A stretch of DNA of 43,696 nucleotides from Planctomycetales bacterium (GTDB taxonomy: Bacteria; Planctomycetota; Planctomycetia; Pirellulales; Pirellulaceae), in assembly GCA_020426845.1 (NCBI GenBank), contig JAGQPF010000175.1, positions 1-43,696 of the forward strand. The letters run 5' to 3'. The translations under genes and the position numbers were made by a program. Of the stretch, positions 26,355-35,768 are shown piece by piece. Position 1 is the first letter of the stretch. Each line of letters opens with the position of its first letter. The notes below the pieces were generated by a model. That model had not been told where the DNA came from, ran no database searches, and worked only from the letters and a program-made list of their open reading frames with translations.

Positions 26355-27554
26355 TTACTGTTCGGACGGCGGCAGCGGCCGGACGCGCAAGTCCTGCCAG
26401 CGGACCCAGCCTTTGCCGGTGTGCATCTGCAGCGAGAGATTTCCGCTTCTCGCCTTGGGCATCTCGTCGGATTCGGCGACGATGACTCCGTTCACCCGCA
26501 CCGCGCAGTGCTGACCATTTAATGTCACTTGCATCAGCACCCACTCGCCCGGCGTGAACGGCAGCTGCTCGGCGCGGACTCGGCCGTAGATGCTGCCGGT
26601 GGGGTCGTTGCTGTCGGGGATGTCCTCGATCTGAATCTCGAAGCCGCGATTGCGCTCGTCGCGCCAGCGAAAGAAGATGCCGCCGTTGGCCAGCGGCGAG
26701 CTGCGGATGTAGCAGGACAGCTCGCAGTTCTCAAACGTCTCGTCGCTGATCAAGTAACCGTGGCCTTGCTCGCCCAGCAAGACGCCGTCCGGCTCGATTC
26801 GCCACTGGGCGCTGCACTTCTCGCTGATGGTCCACCCAGTGAGGTCCCGGCCGTTGAGCAGAGGACGCCATTGGCCGCGCACCTGATCCGGCAGCGGCTT
26901 GATTCGCAAGTTGCGAAAGTGGACCGGCTTGCCGCGGTCCTGCAATCCGATGTGCCCCAATCGCGGGCGGAGACGCAGTTGCGGATGCTCGGCCATGTCC
27001 AGGTCTTGCACCAACTGGCCGTTCAATCGCACGCGCAGCCGCGGATAGTTCACCTCGATTTCAAGCTGATTGAATGCCTCGTCGCGATACGAGAGCGCGG
27101 CTTCGCGGAGCGGCGCGACGGCGCCGAAGATCGCCCCCGGCGAGTGGCGCCGCGGACGGCCGGTGTTGTCGCCGAGCTGCACTTCAAAGCCGGTGCGAGA
27201 GATGAGACCGTGGCGAGGCGCGTGAAAAAACACGCCGCTCTCCGCGCCATAGAACCCCTTGAACTCGAGCCGCAGAATGAAGTTCTCGTACTCCTCGGCG
27301 GTTCGCAGCCATGTGGGCCAGTTGCCCGATCCGTTGCAGACCAACATGCCGTCCCGGACGACAAACCCCGCGTCGCCTTCCTTGACCCAGCCAGTCAAGT
27401 CCTTGCCGTTGAACAGTGGCACAAAGCCCTCCTCGTCGGCGCCCTCCTGTCCGCGGGCCGTGGAAGACAGCGGGCACGACAGGGCCGCGAAGCACAACGC
27501 AATGCACAGCGCGATGGGCAGCGCGTGACGAAAACGATTGGTTGAAGTGGGCAT
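26355..27554 (-). CDS. Exported protein with two DUF1080 (3-keto-disaccharide hydrolase-type) domains
   Basis: A 399-aa protein when started at ATG 27554 (MPTSTNRFRHALPIALCIAL), giving a clear signal peptide; the upstream extension runs into a palindromic repeat. Two tandem concanavalin-like DUF1080 domains follow. The first spans about residues 45-220 (FVPLFNGKDLTGWV, LRLEFKGFYGAESGVFFHAP), the second about 230-395 (WRPLLNGRDLTGWTISEKCS, SPLANGGIFFRWRDERNRGFEIQIED). Members of the family are glycoside hydrolases acting on 3-keto sugars or simply sugar-binding. It is last in a three-gene minus-strand operon, convergent with the dehydratase gene. Confidence 0.85.
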   Translation of the reverse strand: MPTSTNRFRHALPIALCIALCFAALSCPLSSTARGQEGADEEGFVPLFNGKDLTGWVKEGDAGFVVRDGMLVCNGSGNWPTWLRTAEEYENFILRLEFKGFYGAESGVFFHAPRHGLISRTGFEVQLGDNTGRPRRHSPGAIFGAVAPLREAALSYRDEAFNQLEIEVNYPRLRVRLNGQLVQDLDMAEHPQLRLRPRLGHIGLQDRGKPVHFRNLRIKPLPDQVRGQWRPLLNGRDLTGWTISEKCSAQWRIEPDGVLLGEQGHGYLISDETFENCELSCYIRSSPLANGGIFFRWRDERNRGFEIQIEDIPDSNDPTGSIYGRVRAEQLPFTPGEWVLMQVTLNGQHCAVRVNGVIVAESDEMPKARSGNLSLQMHTGKGWVRWQDLRVRPLPPSEQ

Positions 27555-27594
27555 CGGCTGAAGGCCATGGCACAGGTGAGTTTTGGCTGCAGGT

Positions 27595-27613
27595 TGCAGG
27601 CTGGCAGCCTGCA
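27595..27613. repeat. REP-like palindrome TGCAGGCTGGCAGCCTGCA
   Basis: A perfect palindrome in the short gap between the DHDPS-family gene stop and the DUF1080 gene start. It could form a hairpin within the operon mRNA. Confidence 0.8.
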
Positions 27614-28531
27614 CTACGACAAGTCTGTTTTAACCGCTTCGTCCAGCAGCGAGAGCAGTCGTTCGACTTCCGCCAGGGTCTCGGCGTCCGGATCCCAATT
27701 GTAGGGCCGGCGCCGGCGATTGGTGGCGAACAAGCCTCGCCGTTGCAGCACATGTTTCTCGATGGCGAGAAACCCGTCGAGCCCGGCTTGGAGTTGAATG
27801 GCCACCAATGCGCAGATCGGAAAGTAGACGCGGTAAGCGCGGGCGTCGTCGCCGGCCTTCAAGGCGCGCCAGACGGCGACGATGCCCTCCAAAAACTCCA
27901 TCCCCGGCATCGTGCCCGCGATTCCGCGGCGATAGCTGTCGATCAGCGAGATGCCGCCCGAGCCTTCAAAGATGCGGGCTTGGCCGCCGGTCGCATCCCG
28001 CAGCTTCGAGACGTTGGGCGCCAACGGCGCCGCTTCGGGCTTGAACAGCACGCGATCCGCTCCGAAACGCTCGAGCAAGTCGCGGCAGACGTCCAGCGGA
28101 ATTGGCCGGCCCACGTAGGAGGAGGCGTCCTGCACAATCACCGGCAATCCGACATCGAGCAGCGCCGTGAAGTAGTCGGTCAGATGGCCGTCGTTGATCG
28201 CTCCCGAGATGGGCGGGATCGCCATCACCGCCGCGGCGCCGGCGTCGCGTGCCGCGGCAGCGAACTGCACGGCTTGGCGAGTGCTCTCGGCGCCCACTCC
28301 GGCCACGAATGCGCCGCGACCTTCATTCATGGCGCCCAATTCGCGCGTCAGTTGCTCGCGCTCGGCAGCGGTCAAACGGAGCAACTCGGTCACCATGCCC
28401 GTGGCAAAGCCGTCGGCGCCAACTTCGTAGGCCCAATCGATCTGTCGCCGGATGCTTGGCCAGTCAATCTCGTCACCGTCGTCGAAGGCCGTGTGGGCGA
28501 CGGGAATCACACCTTGTATCGTTGCTGGCAT
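27614..28531 (-). CDS. Dihydrodipicolinate synthase/N-acetylneuraminate lyase family protein
   Basis: A 305-aa TIM-barrel aldolase/dehydratase of the DHDPS/NAL family, beginning MPATIQGVIPVAHTAFDDGD. The class I Schiff-base lysine is most likely in RVLFKPEAAPLAP. The G-x-x-G-E-type loop is represented by TGMVTELLRLTAAEREQL, and IVQDASSYVGRPI occupies the place of the tyrosine-bearing strand. It is not a housekeeping DapA by context. Between DUF1501 and DUF1080 genes, and facing a galactonate-dehydratase-like gene, it is more likely a 2-keto-3-deoxy sugar-acid aldolase or dehydratase. It starts 17 bp after the DUF1501 stop. Confidence 0.85.
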   Translation of the reverse strand: MPATIQGVIPVAHTAFDDGDEIDWPSIRRQIDWAYEVGADGFATGMVTELLRLTAAEREQLTRELGAMNEGRGAFVAGVGAESTRQAVQFAAAARDAGAAAVMAIPPISGAINDGHLTDYFTALLDVGLPVIVQDASSYVGRPIPLDVCRDLLERFGADRVLFKPEAAPLAPNVSKLRDATGGQARIFEGSGGISLIDSYRRGIAGTMPGMEFLEGIVAVWRALKAGDDARAYRVYFPICALVAIQLQAGLDGFLAIEKHVLQRRGLFATNRRRRPYNWDPDAETLAEVERLLSLLDEAVKTDLS

Positions 28532-28548
28532 GTCGGGGTGTTCGCGCC

Positions 28549-29985
28549 TTACGAGAAAATCGCCGTCAGCGGCTCGCCGCTGTTGATCGGGATCGGCCTG
28601 CCGAGCGAATCGGGCAGTGTCAGTCGGCGAGGATCGACGCCCATCGCCCAGTAGAGCGTCGCGGCGAGGTCCTCGGGGGTGACCGGGTGCTCCTTGACCT
28701 GGGCGCCAAGCCGATCCGAGCTGCCGTACAGTCCGCCGCGGGCGACGCCGGCACCGGCCAGCAGTGCCGGGAACAAGGTGCTCCAGTGGTTGCGTCCCCA
28801 GGTCGCGTTGGCCTTGGGGGTCCGCCCCATTTCGCCAATGGCCACGACGAGCGTCTCGTCGAGCAAGCCACGCTGCTCGAGATCCTCGAGCAACGCCGAG
28901 CAGCCCTGGTCGAACGTCGGCAGCAGGCTCTTCTTCACGTCGTCGCTGTTGCGATGCGAATCCCAGCTATAGCCGTCCACGCAATCGTAATGCACGGTGA
29001 CAAATGTCACTCCGGCCTGCACGAGCCGCCTGGCCATCAGGCACGATTGGCCGAACAGGTGCCGCCCATACCGATCGCGAGTCGACTCTTTCTCGCGGCG
29101 GATGTCCAACGCATTGCGCGCCCGATCGGACGTGATCAAGGCCAACGCGCGCTCGCGAAACTCGTCGTATCCACCGCCGTCTCGCTCGGCGAGCTGTCCG
29201 CGGGCCGTCTCCAATTCATCGAGCAAGCTGGTGCGGCGTTGCAACGCGGCGAGCGGCACCTCGGGCGCGAGCCCCTCAATTTGAAAGGACAGCTCCGTGT
29301 CGGTGCAGTCGCGCCAATAAGGGTTGTCGTCGCTGTCGCGTTTGTCGACCTTGGTTGTCAGCGGGTTGTAAGGCAGCCCGAGCCACCCGGCGTACTGCCC
29401 GGGCCGGCGATACTGCCCCGAGGCTTGCAGTCGGCCTAGCCAGTTGGGCACGACCGCGTAGCTCGGCAACTCGGGAGGCGCCGCCGAGTCGTTGCGCGCC
29501 AGGTACTCGCGAACCGAGCCCACCGAGGGCCAGTCCTCGGGGGTGGCGCTGAAGCCGCCGCCGACGGGGATCTGCCAGCGGTGGCCCGTCTGGATGTAAT
29601 GCCCGCCGCCGCTGTGGTCGTTGAAGTCGTGCGTCATCGTGCGGACGACCGTGTACTTGTCCGAGATCGACGCCAGCCGCGGCAGGTGCTCCGAGATCAC
29701 CAACCCCGGGGTGCGACTGCCTGTGGGGCGGAACGGGCCGCGAATCTCTTGGGGAGCGTCCGGCTTCATGTCGAACGTCTCGAACTGGCTGGGACCGCCA
29801 AACAAGAATAGGAAGATCACCGACTTGGCCTTGCCGTCGGTGGGTTGCGCTATGCGTTTGGCACGCAGCAGTCCCGGCGCGGAGAGCCCCAACAGTCCGG
29901 CTCCGCCGGCGGTCAACAGCTCTCGACGGCTCCATCGCGGGCGACCCTGCTGAAGCCGAGTGGAGCGCTGCGTGATCTTGAGCAT
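28549..29985 (-). CDS. DUF1501 exported protein (sulfatase-like fold)
   Basis: A 478-aa protein with a twin-arginine signal (WSRRELLTAGGAGLLGLSAP). Conserved DUF1501 segments follow: SVIFLFLFGGPSQFETFDMKP, VVRTMTHDFNDHSGGGHYIQ, FVTVHYDCVDGYSWDSHRNS, LVVAIGEMGRTPKAN and GLYGSSDRLGAQVKEHPVTP. The family is abundant in planctomycetes and related to alkaline phosphatase/sulfatase folds; its substrate is unknown. It is probably the first gene of the DUF1501, DHDPS-like, DUF1080 operon. Confidence 0.92.
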   Translation of the reverse strand: MLKITQRSTRLQQGRPRWSRRELLTAGGAGLLGLSAPGLLRAKRIAQPTDGKAKSVIFLFLFGGPSQFETFDMKPDAPQEIRGPFRPTGSRTPGLVISEHLPRLASISDKYTVVRTMTHDFNDHSGGGHYIQTGHRWQIPVGGGFSATPEDWPSVGSVREYLARNDSAAPPELPSYAVVPNWLGRLQASGQYRRPGQYAGWLGLPYNPLTTKVDKRDSDDNPYWRDCTDTELSFQIEGLAPEVPLAALQRRTSLLDELETARGQLAERDGGGYDEFRERALALITSDRARNALDIRREKESTRDRYGRHLFGQSCLMARRLVQAGVTFVTVHYDCVDGYSWDSHRNSDDVKKSLLPTFDQGCSALLEDLEQRGLLDETLVVAIGEMGRTPKANATWGRNHWSTLFPALLAGAGVARGGLYGSSDRLGAQVKEHPVTPEDLAATLYWAMGVDPRRLTLPDSLGRPIPINSGEPLTAIFS

Positions 29986-30326
29986 GGCGTCCTCACCATC
30001 TCCGTGTCGATTCTCGAGTCACCGCTGCGCGGCCACGATGTGCCGCGAAGCACCGAAGCCAAGCTAACCGACCAGCGGGTGCGCCGCAACTCAACTCGGC
30101 CGGTGGACGGGCAAGTCCTTCGCGGTGCGCCGAAGTCTGGCGAGTGGGCGATGCTTATCCCTCGCTGACGCTTCGGGTTTCCTTATCCCTCGCTGACGCT
30201 TCGGGTTCCCTTATCCCTCGCTGACGCTTCGGGTTCCCTTATCCCTCGCTGACGCTTCGGGTTCCCTTATCCCTCGCTGACGCTTCGGGTTTCCTTATCC
30301 CTCGCTGACGCTTCGGGTTCCCTTCC
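29986..30326. other. Intergenic region with tandem repeat array
   Basis: 341 bp between two minus-strand genes. The right half is entirely the 28-bp array. The left half carries no recognised gene and must hold the promoter of the DUF1501 operon. Confidence 0.6.
30155..30322 (-). repeat. Six tandem 28-bp repeats immediately after the TPR gene
   Basis: Six head-to-tail units of 28 bp with core TCCCTCGCTGACGCTTCGGG on plus. They differ only at one position near the unit end (TTTCC or TTCCC). The array begins 4 bp past the TAA stop of the TPR protein gene. Unlike a CRISPR, there are no spacers. Confidence 0.95.
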
Positions 30327-33300
30327 TTAGCTGCTTAGCTTGGCCCACCAGGCCATGAACTTCTTGTCGTAGGCCTCGGCGAGCCGCACGCGCAGCTGGC
30401 GGTAGATCTGCTTGATGAGCTTGTCGTGCTTCATGCGGTCCTTGGCCTCTGTGCCCTCGCGTTTCAGCTGTTGAGCGGCGGCGCTGTAGGTGGCCTGCTG
30501 AAGCATTCCGGGCTCGATGGCGCGGACGAATTTCAACACGATCTTGCCGAAGTCGGTGACCTGATCCTCCTCCATGCCTTCGATCATGTCGTAGGCGTGG
30601 AAGACCTCCTCGGGGCTGCCGTCGAGAATCTGCTGGAGCGCCAGGCAGAGCGCGTGGGTCGCGGTCGAGATGTCGCCGGGCAGCTCGAGGGCGAACTGGT
30701 TCATCGCCGTGGCCTGCTCGTCCTGGCCGGCCCGCCGCAGCGCCATCATCGGCAGCAACAGACACTCGCCTGTCAGTCCCTCTCGCTCTTGCCAGCCGTC
30801 GAGCCATTGCAGCGCCTCGCGGCGCTTGCCGGCTTCGTGGAGCAAATACACGGCGCCCGACCAGGCGCGGGGATGGCGATTGATGCGGTCGCGATGTTCG
30901 TGCACGAAGTTGACGGCGAGCGCGCCCAAGTCCATACGATTCAGCACCCGGAGGTACTCGCCGGCCGCGGCGCCGAACACCTCGTCACTGGGAATCGCCG
31001 CGCCCAGCATCGTCTCGACCTCCTCAAGGTTCTCGTTGAAATCCGAAAGCCGGACCCAACAGGTGCCGACGCCCTCGGAGGCGTCGGGCTGCAGCACGCG
31101 TTGCCGCAGCATGCGCTCGGCCGTCTCGCCTTGCTCGAGGTGGACCATGCCGCCGATCGCCGTGTCGATCGCATCCTCATCCGCCTCGGGCAGCTCGATC
31201 AACTGCTCGAACAGCTGGGCTGCGCGGTCGCCGTTGCCTCGCAGCGATTCGATTCGCACCTGCTCGCCCAGCCCGAATGCCTCGGGCCAATAATGCACCA
31301 CCTCGGCGAGCACCTCGGCGGCCTCGTCGTACTCTTCGTCCTCGATATGCAGCTCGTAAAGCTGGCGCGACGCGTAGGCGTACTCGGGATCGAGCGACAT
31401 GGCCTTGCGGAACGCCTCCTTGGCGGAGTGTCGTTCTCCGCTTCGCAGCGCCCCGTCGGCGTAATAGCCCCAGGAGACTGCGGCTTCGGGGGCCAGACGC
31501 ACCAGCTGGTCACAGGCCTGCCGGTAGCGATCGAGGTCGTCGTTGTCATACCATTCGGCGAGTCGGAACCAAGCCCAAACAGCGTCGGAGTCCTCCGCCA
31601 CGACGTGGTTCATCAACTTCAAGGCGTGATCGCGATGGCCGGCCGACATATGAGTCTCGGCTTCGGCGCCGATCAACTTCAGCGGCATTCGTCCTTCCAG
31701 TTCGGGTGGATGAACCAGTTGCAACGCTTCGTCAAAGCGTCCCAGCCGGCAGAGTGACTGCGCGCCGAGATCGCGGGCTTGGACGTGGACCGGGTTGAGC
31801 TCGAGCATTTTGAGCACGGCTTCCAGGCAGCCCTCGGGATTGCCGGCCGCGTCCTGGCACTCCGCCAACACCAGCCACGAGCGCGCCTCGGCGGGTCGCG
31901 TTTTGCATAGCTCGCGGGCTACCTCGACGGGGCCCTCCGGTTGCTGCAGTTCGGCGAACCAGCTGCGCAGTCGACCCCAGGCATAGTCGAAGCCGGGCTC
32001 CATGCGGACGATCTGCTTGAGCTGCTCGATGGCTTCGTCGCGCCGTCCCTGCTCCCACATGACGTCCGCCAACATGGCCAGATTGCGGACATCTCGCGGC
32101 TCGCGTTGGATGGCTTTCTGCAGCACTTCGCACGCCTCGGCCAGATTGCCCTGAGCTCGCTCCGCCTCGGCCAATTGACGCGACGCGTCGCTCCAGCTGC
32201 TGTTGATGTTCAGCGCTGCCTGCAGCGATTTGACTTCCTCGGCGTACTCTTCGCGCGCGTGCCGCACGACTGCCAGATCCAGCCACACGCGCGGCAGCAG
32301 CGGGAACCGCTTGGCAGCCGCTTGTGCGACCTTGAGAGCGTCGTCCAGCTCTTTCATCTCAACCAGCTGTTGGATCAGCGCCGAGTGCACGTGCCAGAGG
32401 TCGGGCCGCGCTTTCCAAGCTTGTTTGAGCTCCTTGAGCAGCGCCTCGGCGGGCAACGTGGCCTCCGCGTGCTCGCGGTAGGTGAGCAGGCCGTCGCCCA
32501 GAATCACTTGTTCGCGGAGCTGCCGGTAGACGAACCGCAACGCCTCGACACGCTCGGCTTTGGTGTCGCAGGCGTCGATCAGCGAGCTGATGGCGAGGTC
32601 GTAGTCGACACTCTTGGTCAGCGCGACGCGGAACGCCTCCCGCGCCTCGGGGAGGTTGCCGCGCCGTTGCTGGAGATAGCCGGTCAAGTAGTGGACCACG
32701 GGCGTCTCCGGCTCCAGCCGCTCGGCGATCGCGATCTCGGCCTCCGCTTCGTCGAGCCGATTTTGCTTGATCAACGCCACGGCCAGTTCGCGCCGGCCCC
32801 AGGCGTCCTCATGCATCGTGGTCAGCTCGCGCAGTTGCGACTCGTACTCGGCCGCGTCGCCGCCGCGCAGCCACTCGATTAAACGCACTCGCATCGAATA
32901 GCTGTGAGGATTGGACTCGACGGCCTTGCGGAGGTGGGCGATGGCGGCGTCCTCGCCTTGCAGGTCGGCCAGCAATCGCGCGACGTTCTCGTGAGCGTCG
33001 CCGTCGAACGGCTCGGCCGCCAAGATTTGTTGCCAAGCCTCCAGGGAGGCGGGTAGATCGCCGCGATAGGTGGCCAGGGTGCCCGCCGCGCGCTGCAGCA
33101 TCGTCGGGTGAGCGTTCGGGCGAGCCAGCTCGAGCAGTTCCTGAGCGCGATCGTGTTTGCCATAGCGGCCGTACATGTCGGCCAGATAGAGATGGAACTC
33201 GCCATCATCGGGCCGCAGTTTGATCGCCTTCTCGAGCAGCTCGAACGCGCGCGCCGTGTGGTCCAGTTCGTCGTAGGCCCAGGCCAAGGTGCGAGCCGGA

Positions 33301-35312
33301 GCGCTGGATCGCTTGCTGAACCGCCGGAAGCGGTCCTTGAGAAACTCCAAGGCCTCCTTGGTCTTGCCGAGGAAGCGAGCGTTGTGGAAGTAATGACGCG
33401 CGCGGCCTTCGTCCGTGTCGTCCAAGGAAGCGGCGAAGCGGTGCAACAGCAGCGCCGTGTCGCGCTGCCGTTGGTCCATGCGAATGTCGGCGAGCATGCC
33501 GTAGGCGCGGCCGTCGTGCGGGCGGTAGCGCATAGTGCGCTCCAGCAACGTGGCCGCCTCGTTGAACCGCGCGGCGTCGGCGCGGAGCTCAATCGCATAC
33601 TGTGACCAGAACAGCGGGTCGCAGTCGGGCTGCTGATAGAGCTGCTCGAGCAGCTCCAGTCGCTCGTCGCGAGTGCCGTTGTCGCGAAGGAACTGCAGCT
33701 TCATCATCGTCAGGTTGACGTCCTTCGGGAACTTCTCCAACAGCAGCTCGACGCAGGCGATCAACTCGCGCTGGTCGCTGTCGTAGCGCGCCAGCGTGCC
33801 GCGCGCCTGGATGGTCATCCGGCTGTCGGCCGACAACGCCGCCATCTCGTCATAGTGCTGCTGCGCCTCCTCGCGCCGGAACGTCTCCAGGGCCCGCTCC
33901 ATGCGGTAGTTCAAGTCGTACAGGTCGCCCTCGGGGAAATCGATGCCGTCCAGCAGCTGCGCTTGATCGGGCGGCGCCATCACCATGCCGCGCGGACCGC
34001 TTGAGCCGTAATACTTGAGCATCTCTTTGAGATCGAACTCGCCGAAGTGGCGCTCGTTGGGGTCGCGGACCAGCAGCGTGCCCCGGTTGCTGTCGTAGCC
34101 AATGACGGCCTGCAGATGCGCGCTGCCGGGGTCGACCGTCGTCAGCGTGAACGGGCAGCCGCGATCGATCAAGGTCTTGGCAATTTCTTCGGTGACGCGG
34201 AACTCTCGCGTCACGAAGCCCTGGTCCTCCGCCCAGCGCCGCTCCTTGTGGCCCGGCGTGCCGTCGTAACAGATCTCCTCGGCCACCTCGAGGTGGTCGA
34301 CGCTGCGCTTCCAGTACTCGCTGATCGCCGCCAACGTCGCCGGAGCGCAGGTCAAGTGATGCTGCTTGATGAAGTCCACCTTGAGCCGCACTCGCTGATG
34401 CTCGTTGCGGGAGTCCTCGAGCCGCGTCGCCAGGCGGTCGAAGAAGGGCGTCTTCACCTGCTTGGCCGACTCGGCGGCCGCCTGATAGTCGCCGAGATAG
34501 TAAAGCACGTCGGCTTTTCTGGCGGCGATCCATCGCTTGCGCAGCGGATCCATCAACGGCATCAACTGCTCCGCCCGCTGCAACAGCTGCTGAGCCCGCT
34601 CGTATTGAGTCTCTTTCTCGACATACAACGACGATAGCTGCAACGGCACATCGGCGCTCTCGAGCCGCGCGGTCGCGTCCTCCAATAGCTGAATCGCCTC
34701 GTCGTCCTGATTCATTTGCACGAGGCGGTGGGCCATCATTTGCACGGCGGGCCGATAGTAAGGCCGCAGTTCCAAAGCGCGCCGGCAGGCGGTCAGGGCT
34801 TCGTCGAGCCGGTCCTCCAGTTCGTAGATCAGCGCGCGTTCGACCCAGATCCAAGCCCGCTCGGGCGCCAGCTCCTCCGCCCGTGTGAACCAAGTCTCGG
34901 ATTGCTGGAAGTCACGCAGCAGCGCGAGCACATGCGCGTGAATCGCGAACCAATCGGCCCGCACGTCCGAACTGGCTTGCTCCAGGTCGCCGATGCTTCG
35001 CAACGCCTGCCAGGTCTGCCAGGGACCGCGCCGCTGCATCACCGACAGGATATAGAAGTAACACGCCTCGGGATGCTGAGGCGCCTGGCGAAACGCCCGC
35101 CGATGCAAGATGCGGCAGACCCGACCCGATCCCAGGTTGTGAGCCAACCGCCCGCCCAACACCTGAGCGTCCACCTGCGTCCACGTGTGCAGTGGACCGT
35201 GCGGCCGACTTAACTCGAACGCTTGCAGATAGAGCCCTTGGCCGTAGAGCGAGCTGATTTCCGCGAGCTGCTCCGCAGCGGGACCGACCAGGGATGCCGA
35301 GGTGTCTGACAT
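30327..35312 (-). CDS. Giant tetratricopeptide repeat protein with embedded C39-like cysteine peptidase domain
   Basis: A 1661-aa protein, ATG 35312 with AAGGAG upstream. TPR helices run from about residue 10 to 320. The domain at about 330-465 looks like a C39/papain-like peptidase: QHHLTCAPATLAAISEYW (Gln and Cys), SAHLQAVIGYDSNRGTLLVRDPN (His and Asp). From about 470 to 1600 tens of TPRs follow (PDDGEFHLYLADMYGRYGKH, EPRDVRNLAMLADVMWEQGR). No signal peptide or membrane segment is visible, so it is probably cytoplasmic. All candidate catalytic residues are present, but activity is inferred. The tail is basic (KAEAKDRMKHDKLIKQIYR-like). A 12-bp direct repeat lies just upstream. Confidence 0.88.
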   Translation of the reverse strand: MSDTSASLVGPAAEQLAEISSLYGQGLYLQAFELSRPHGPLHTWTQVDAQVLGGRLAHNLGSGRVCRILHRRAFRQAPQHPEACYFYILSVMQRRGPWQTWQALRSIGDLEQASSDVRADWFAIHAHVLALLRDFQQSETWFTRAEELAPERAWIWVERALIYELEDRLDEALTACRRALELRPYYRPAVQMMAHRLVQMNQDDEAIQLLEDATARLESADVPLQLSSLYVEKETQYERAQQLLQRAEQLMPLMDPLRKRWIAARKADVLYYLGDYQAAAESAKQVKTPFFDRLATRLEDSRNEHQRVRLKVDFIKQHHLTCAPATLAAISEYWKRSVDHLEVAEEICYDGTPGHKERRWAEDQGFVTREFRVTEEIAKTLIDRGCPFTLTTVDPGSAHLQAVIGYDSNRGTLLVRDPNERHFGEFDLKEMLKYYGSSGPRGMVMAPPDQAQLLDGIDFPEGDLYDLNYRMERALETFRREEAQQHYDEMAALSADSRMTIQARGTLARYDSDQRELIACVELLLEKFPKDVNLTMMKLQFLRDNGTRDERLELLEQLYQQPDCDPLFWSQYAIELRADAARFNEAATLLERTMRYRPHDGRAYGMLADIRMDQRQRDTALLLHRFAASLDDTDEGRARHYFHNARFLGKTKEALEFLKDRFRRFSKRSSAPARTLAWAYDELDHTARAFELLEKAIKLRPDDGEFHLYLADMYGRYGKHDRAQELLELARPNAHPTMLQRAAGTLATYRGDLPASLEAWQQILAAEPFDGDAHENVARLLADLQGEDAAIAHLRKAVESNPHSYSMRVRLIEWLRGGDAAEYESQLRELTTMHEDAWGRRELAVALIKQNRLDEAEAEIAIAERLEPETPVVHYLTGYLQQRRGNLPEAREAFRVALTKSVDYDLAISSLIDACDTKAERVEALRFVYRQLREQVILGDGLLTYREHAEATLPAEALLKELKQAWKARPDLWHVHSALIQQLVEMKELDDALKVAQAAAKRFPLLPRVWLDLAVVRHAREEYAEEVKSLQAALNINSSWSDASRQLAEAERAQGNLAEACEVLQKAIQREPRDVRNLAMLADVMWEQGRRDEAIEQLKQIVRMEPGFDYAWGRLRSWFAELQQPEGPVEVARELCKTRPAEARSWLVLAECQDAAGNPEGCLEAVLKMLELNPVHVQARDLGAQSLCRLGRFDEALQLVHPPELEGRMPLKLIGAEAETHMSAGHRDHALKLMNHVVAEDSDAVWAWFRLAEWYDNDDLDRYRQACDQLVRLAPEAAVSWGYYADGALRSGERHSAKEAFRKAMSLDPEYAYASRQLYELHIEDEEYDEAAEVLAEVVHYWPEAFGLGEQVRIESLRGNGDRAAQLFEQLIELPEADEDAIDTAIGGMVHLEQGETAERMLRQRVLQPDASEGVGTCWVRLSDFNENLEEVETMLGAAIPSDEVFGAAAGEYLRVLNRMDLGALAVNFVHEHRDRINRHPRAWSGAVYLLHEAGKRREALQWLDGWQEREGLTGECLLLPMMALRRAGQDEQATAMNQFALELPGDISTATHALCLALQQILDGSPEEVFHAYDMIEGMEEDQVTDFGKIVLKFVRAIEPGMLQQATYSAAAQQLKREGTEAKDRMKHDKLIKQIYRQLRVRLAEAYDKKFMAWWAKLSS

Positions 35313-35768
35313 GAAGTCTGTTCTCCTTGGGACGGCGGACCTCGCCGTGGCAAATCTTGGGGCAAATCTTGTTAGGAAGTATAGCAGTGACTTTGGGCCC
35401 GAGGGACGTTCGGCGCAGGCGACCCTGGTGAGGCCCGAGGGATCGTTCGGGCTTTGGGGCAGGAAGCGGTTGACGAAATTGTTCTTGCCGCGCCACCCGC
35501 ACAGGTGTCCTATTCTGTCCTCCCAACAGGCTCGATCCGCGTAACGCTCACGGCAGTCGAGCTCTCTCTGTGCCGCGCCACTGCACGTTCCCTCGGTCGG
35601 CTACAGTTCTCGATGACAGGGAGTCGAAGGAGGAAATGGCAGATCGCGTCCTCATGACCGTCGAACACTCGGTCTGGCCTGTGCCGGAGATCCCGGCGCC
35701 ATGGTCGGACGCGACGCGCGGCCCTGCTGGAAACAACGTTCCTCAACGGCCTCCGGGGAGAAGGACAG
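35313..35768. other. Divergent intergenic region
   Basis: 456 bp between the TPR gene and the plus-strand gene at 35769. The repeat GGCAAATCTTG occurs twice in tandem at 35349-35359 and 35361-35371, 37-59 bp upstream of the TPR start codon, and may be an operator. No gene was recognised. Confidence 0.55.

Noticed and set aside
30155..30322. CRISPR array
   Set aside because: Units are contiguous 28-mers with no spacers and there are no cas genes nearby.
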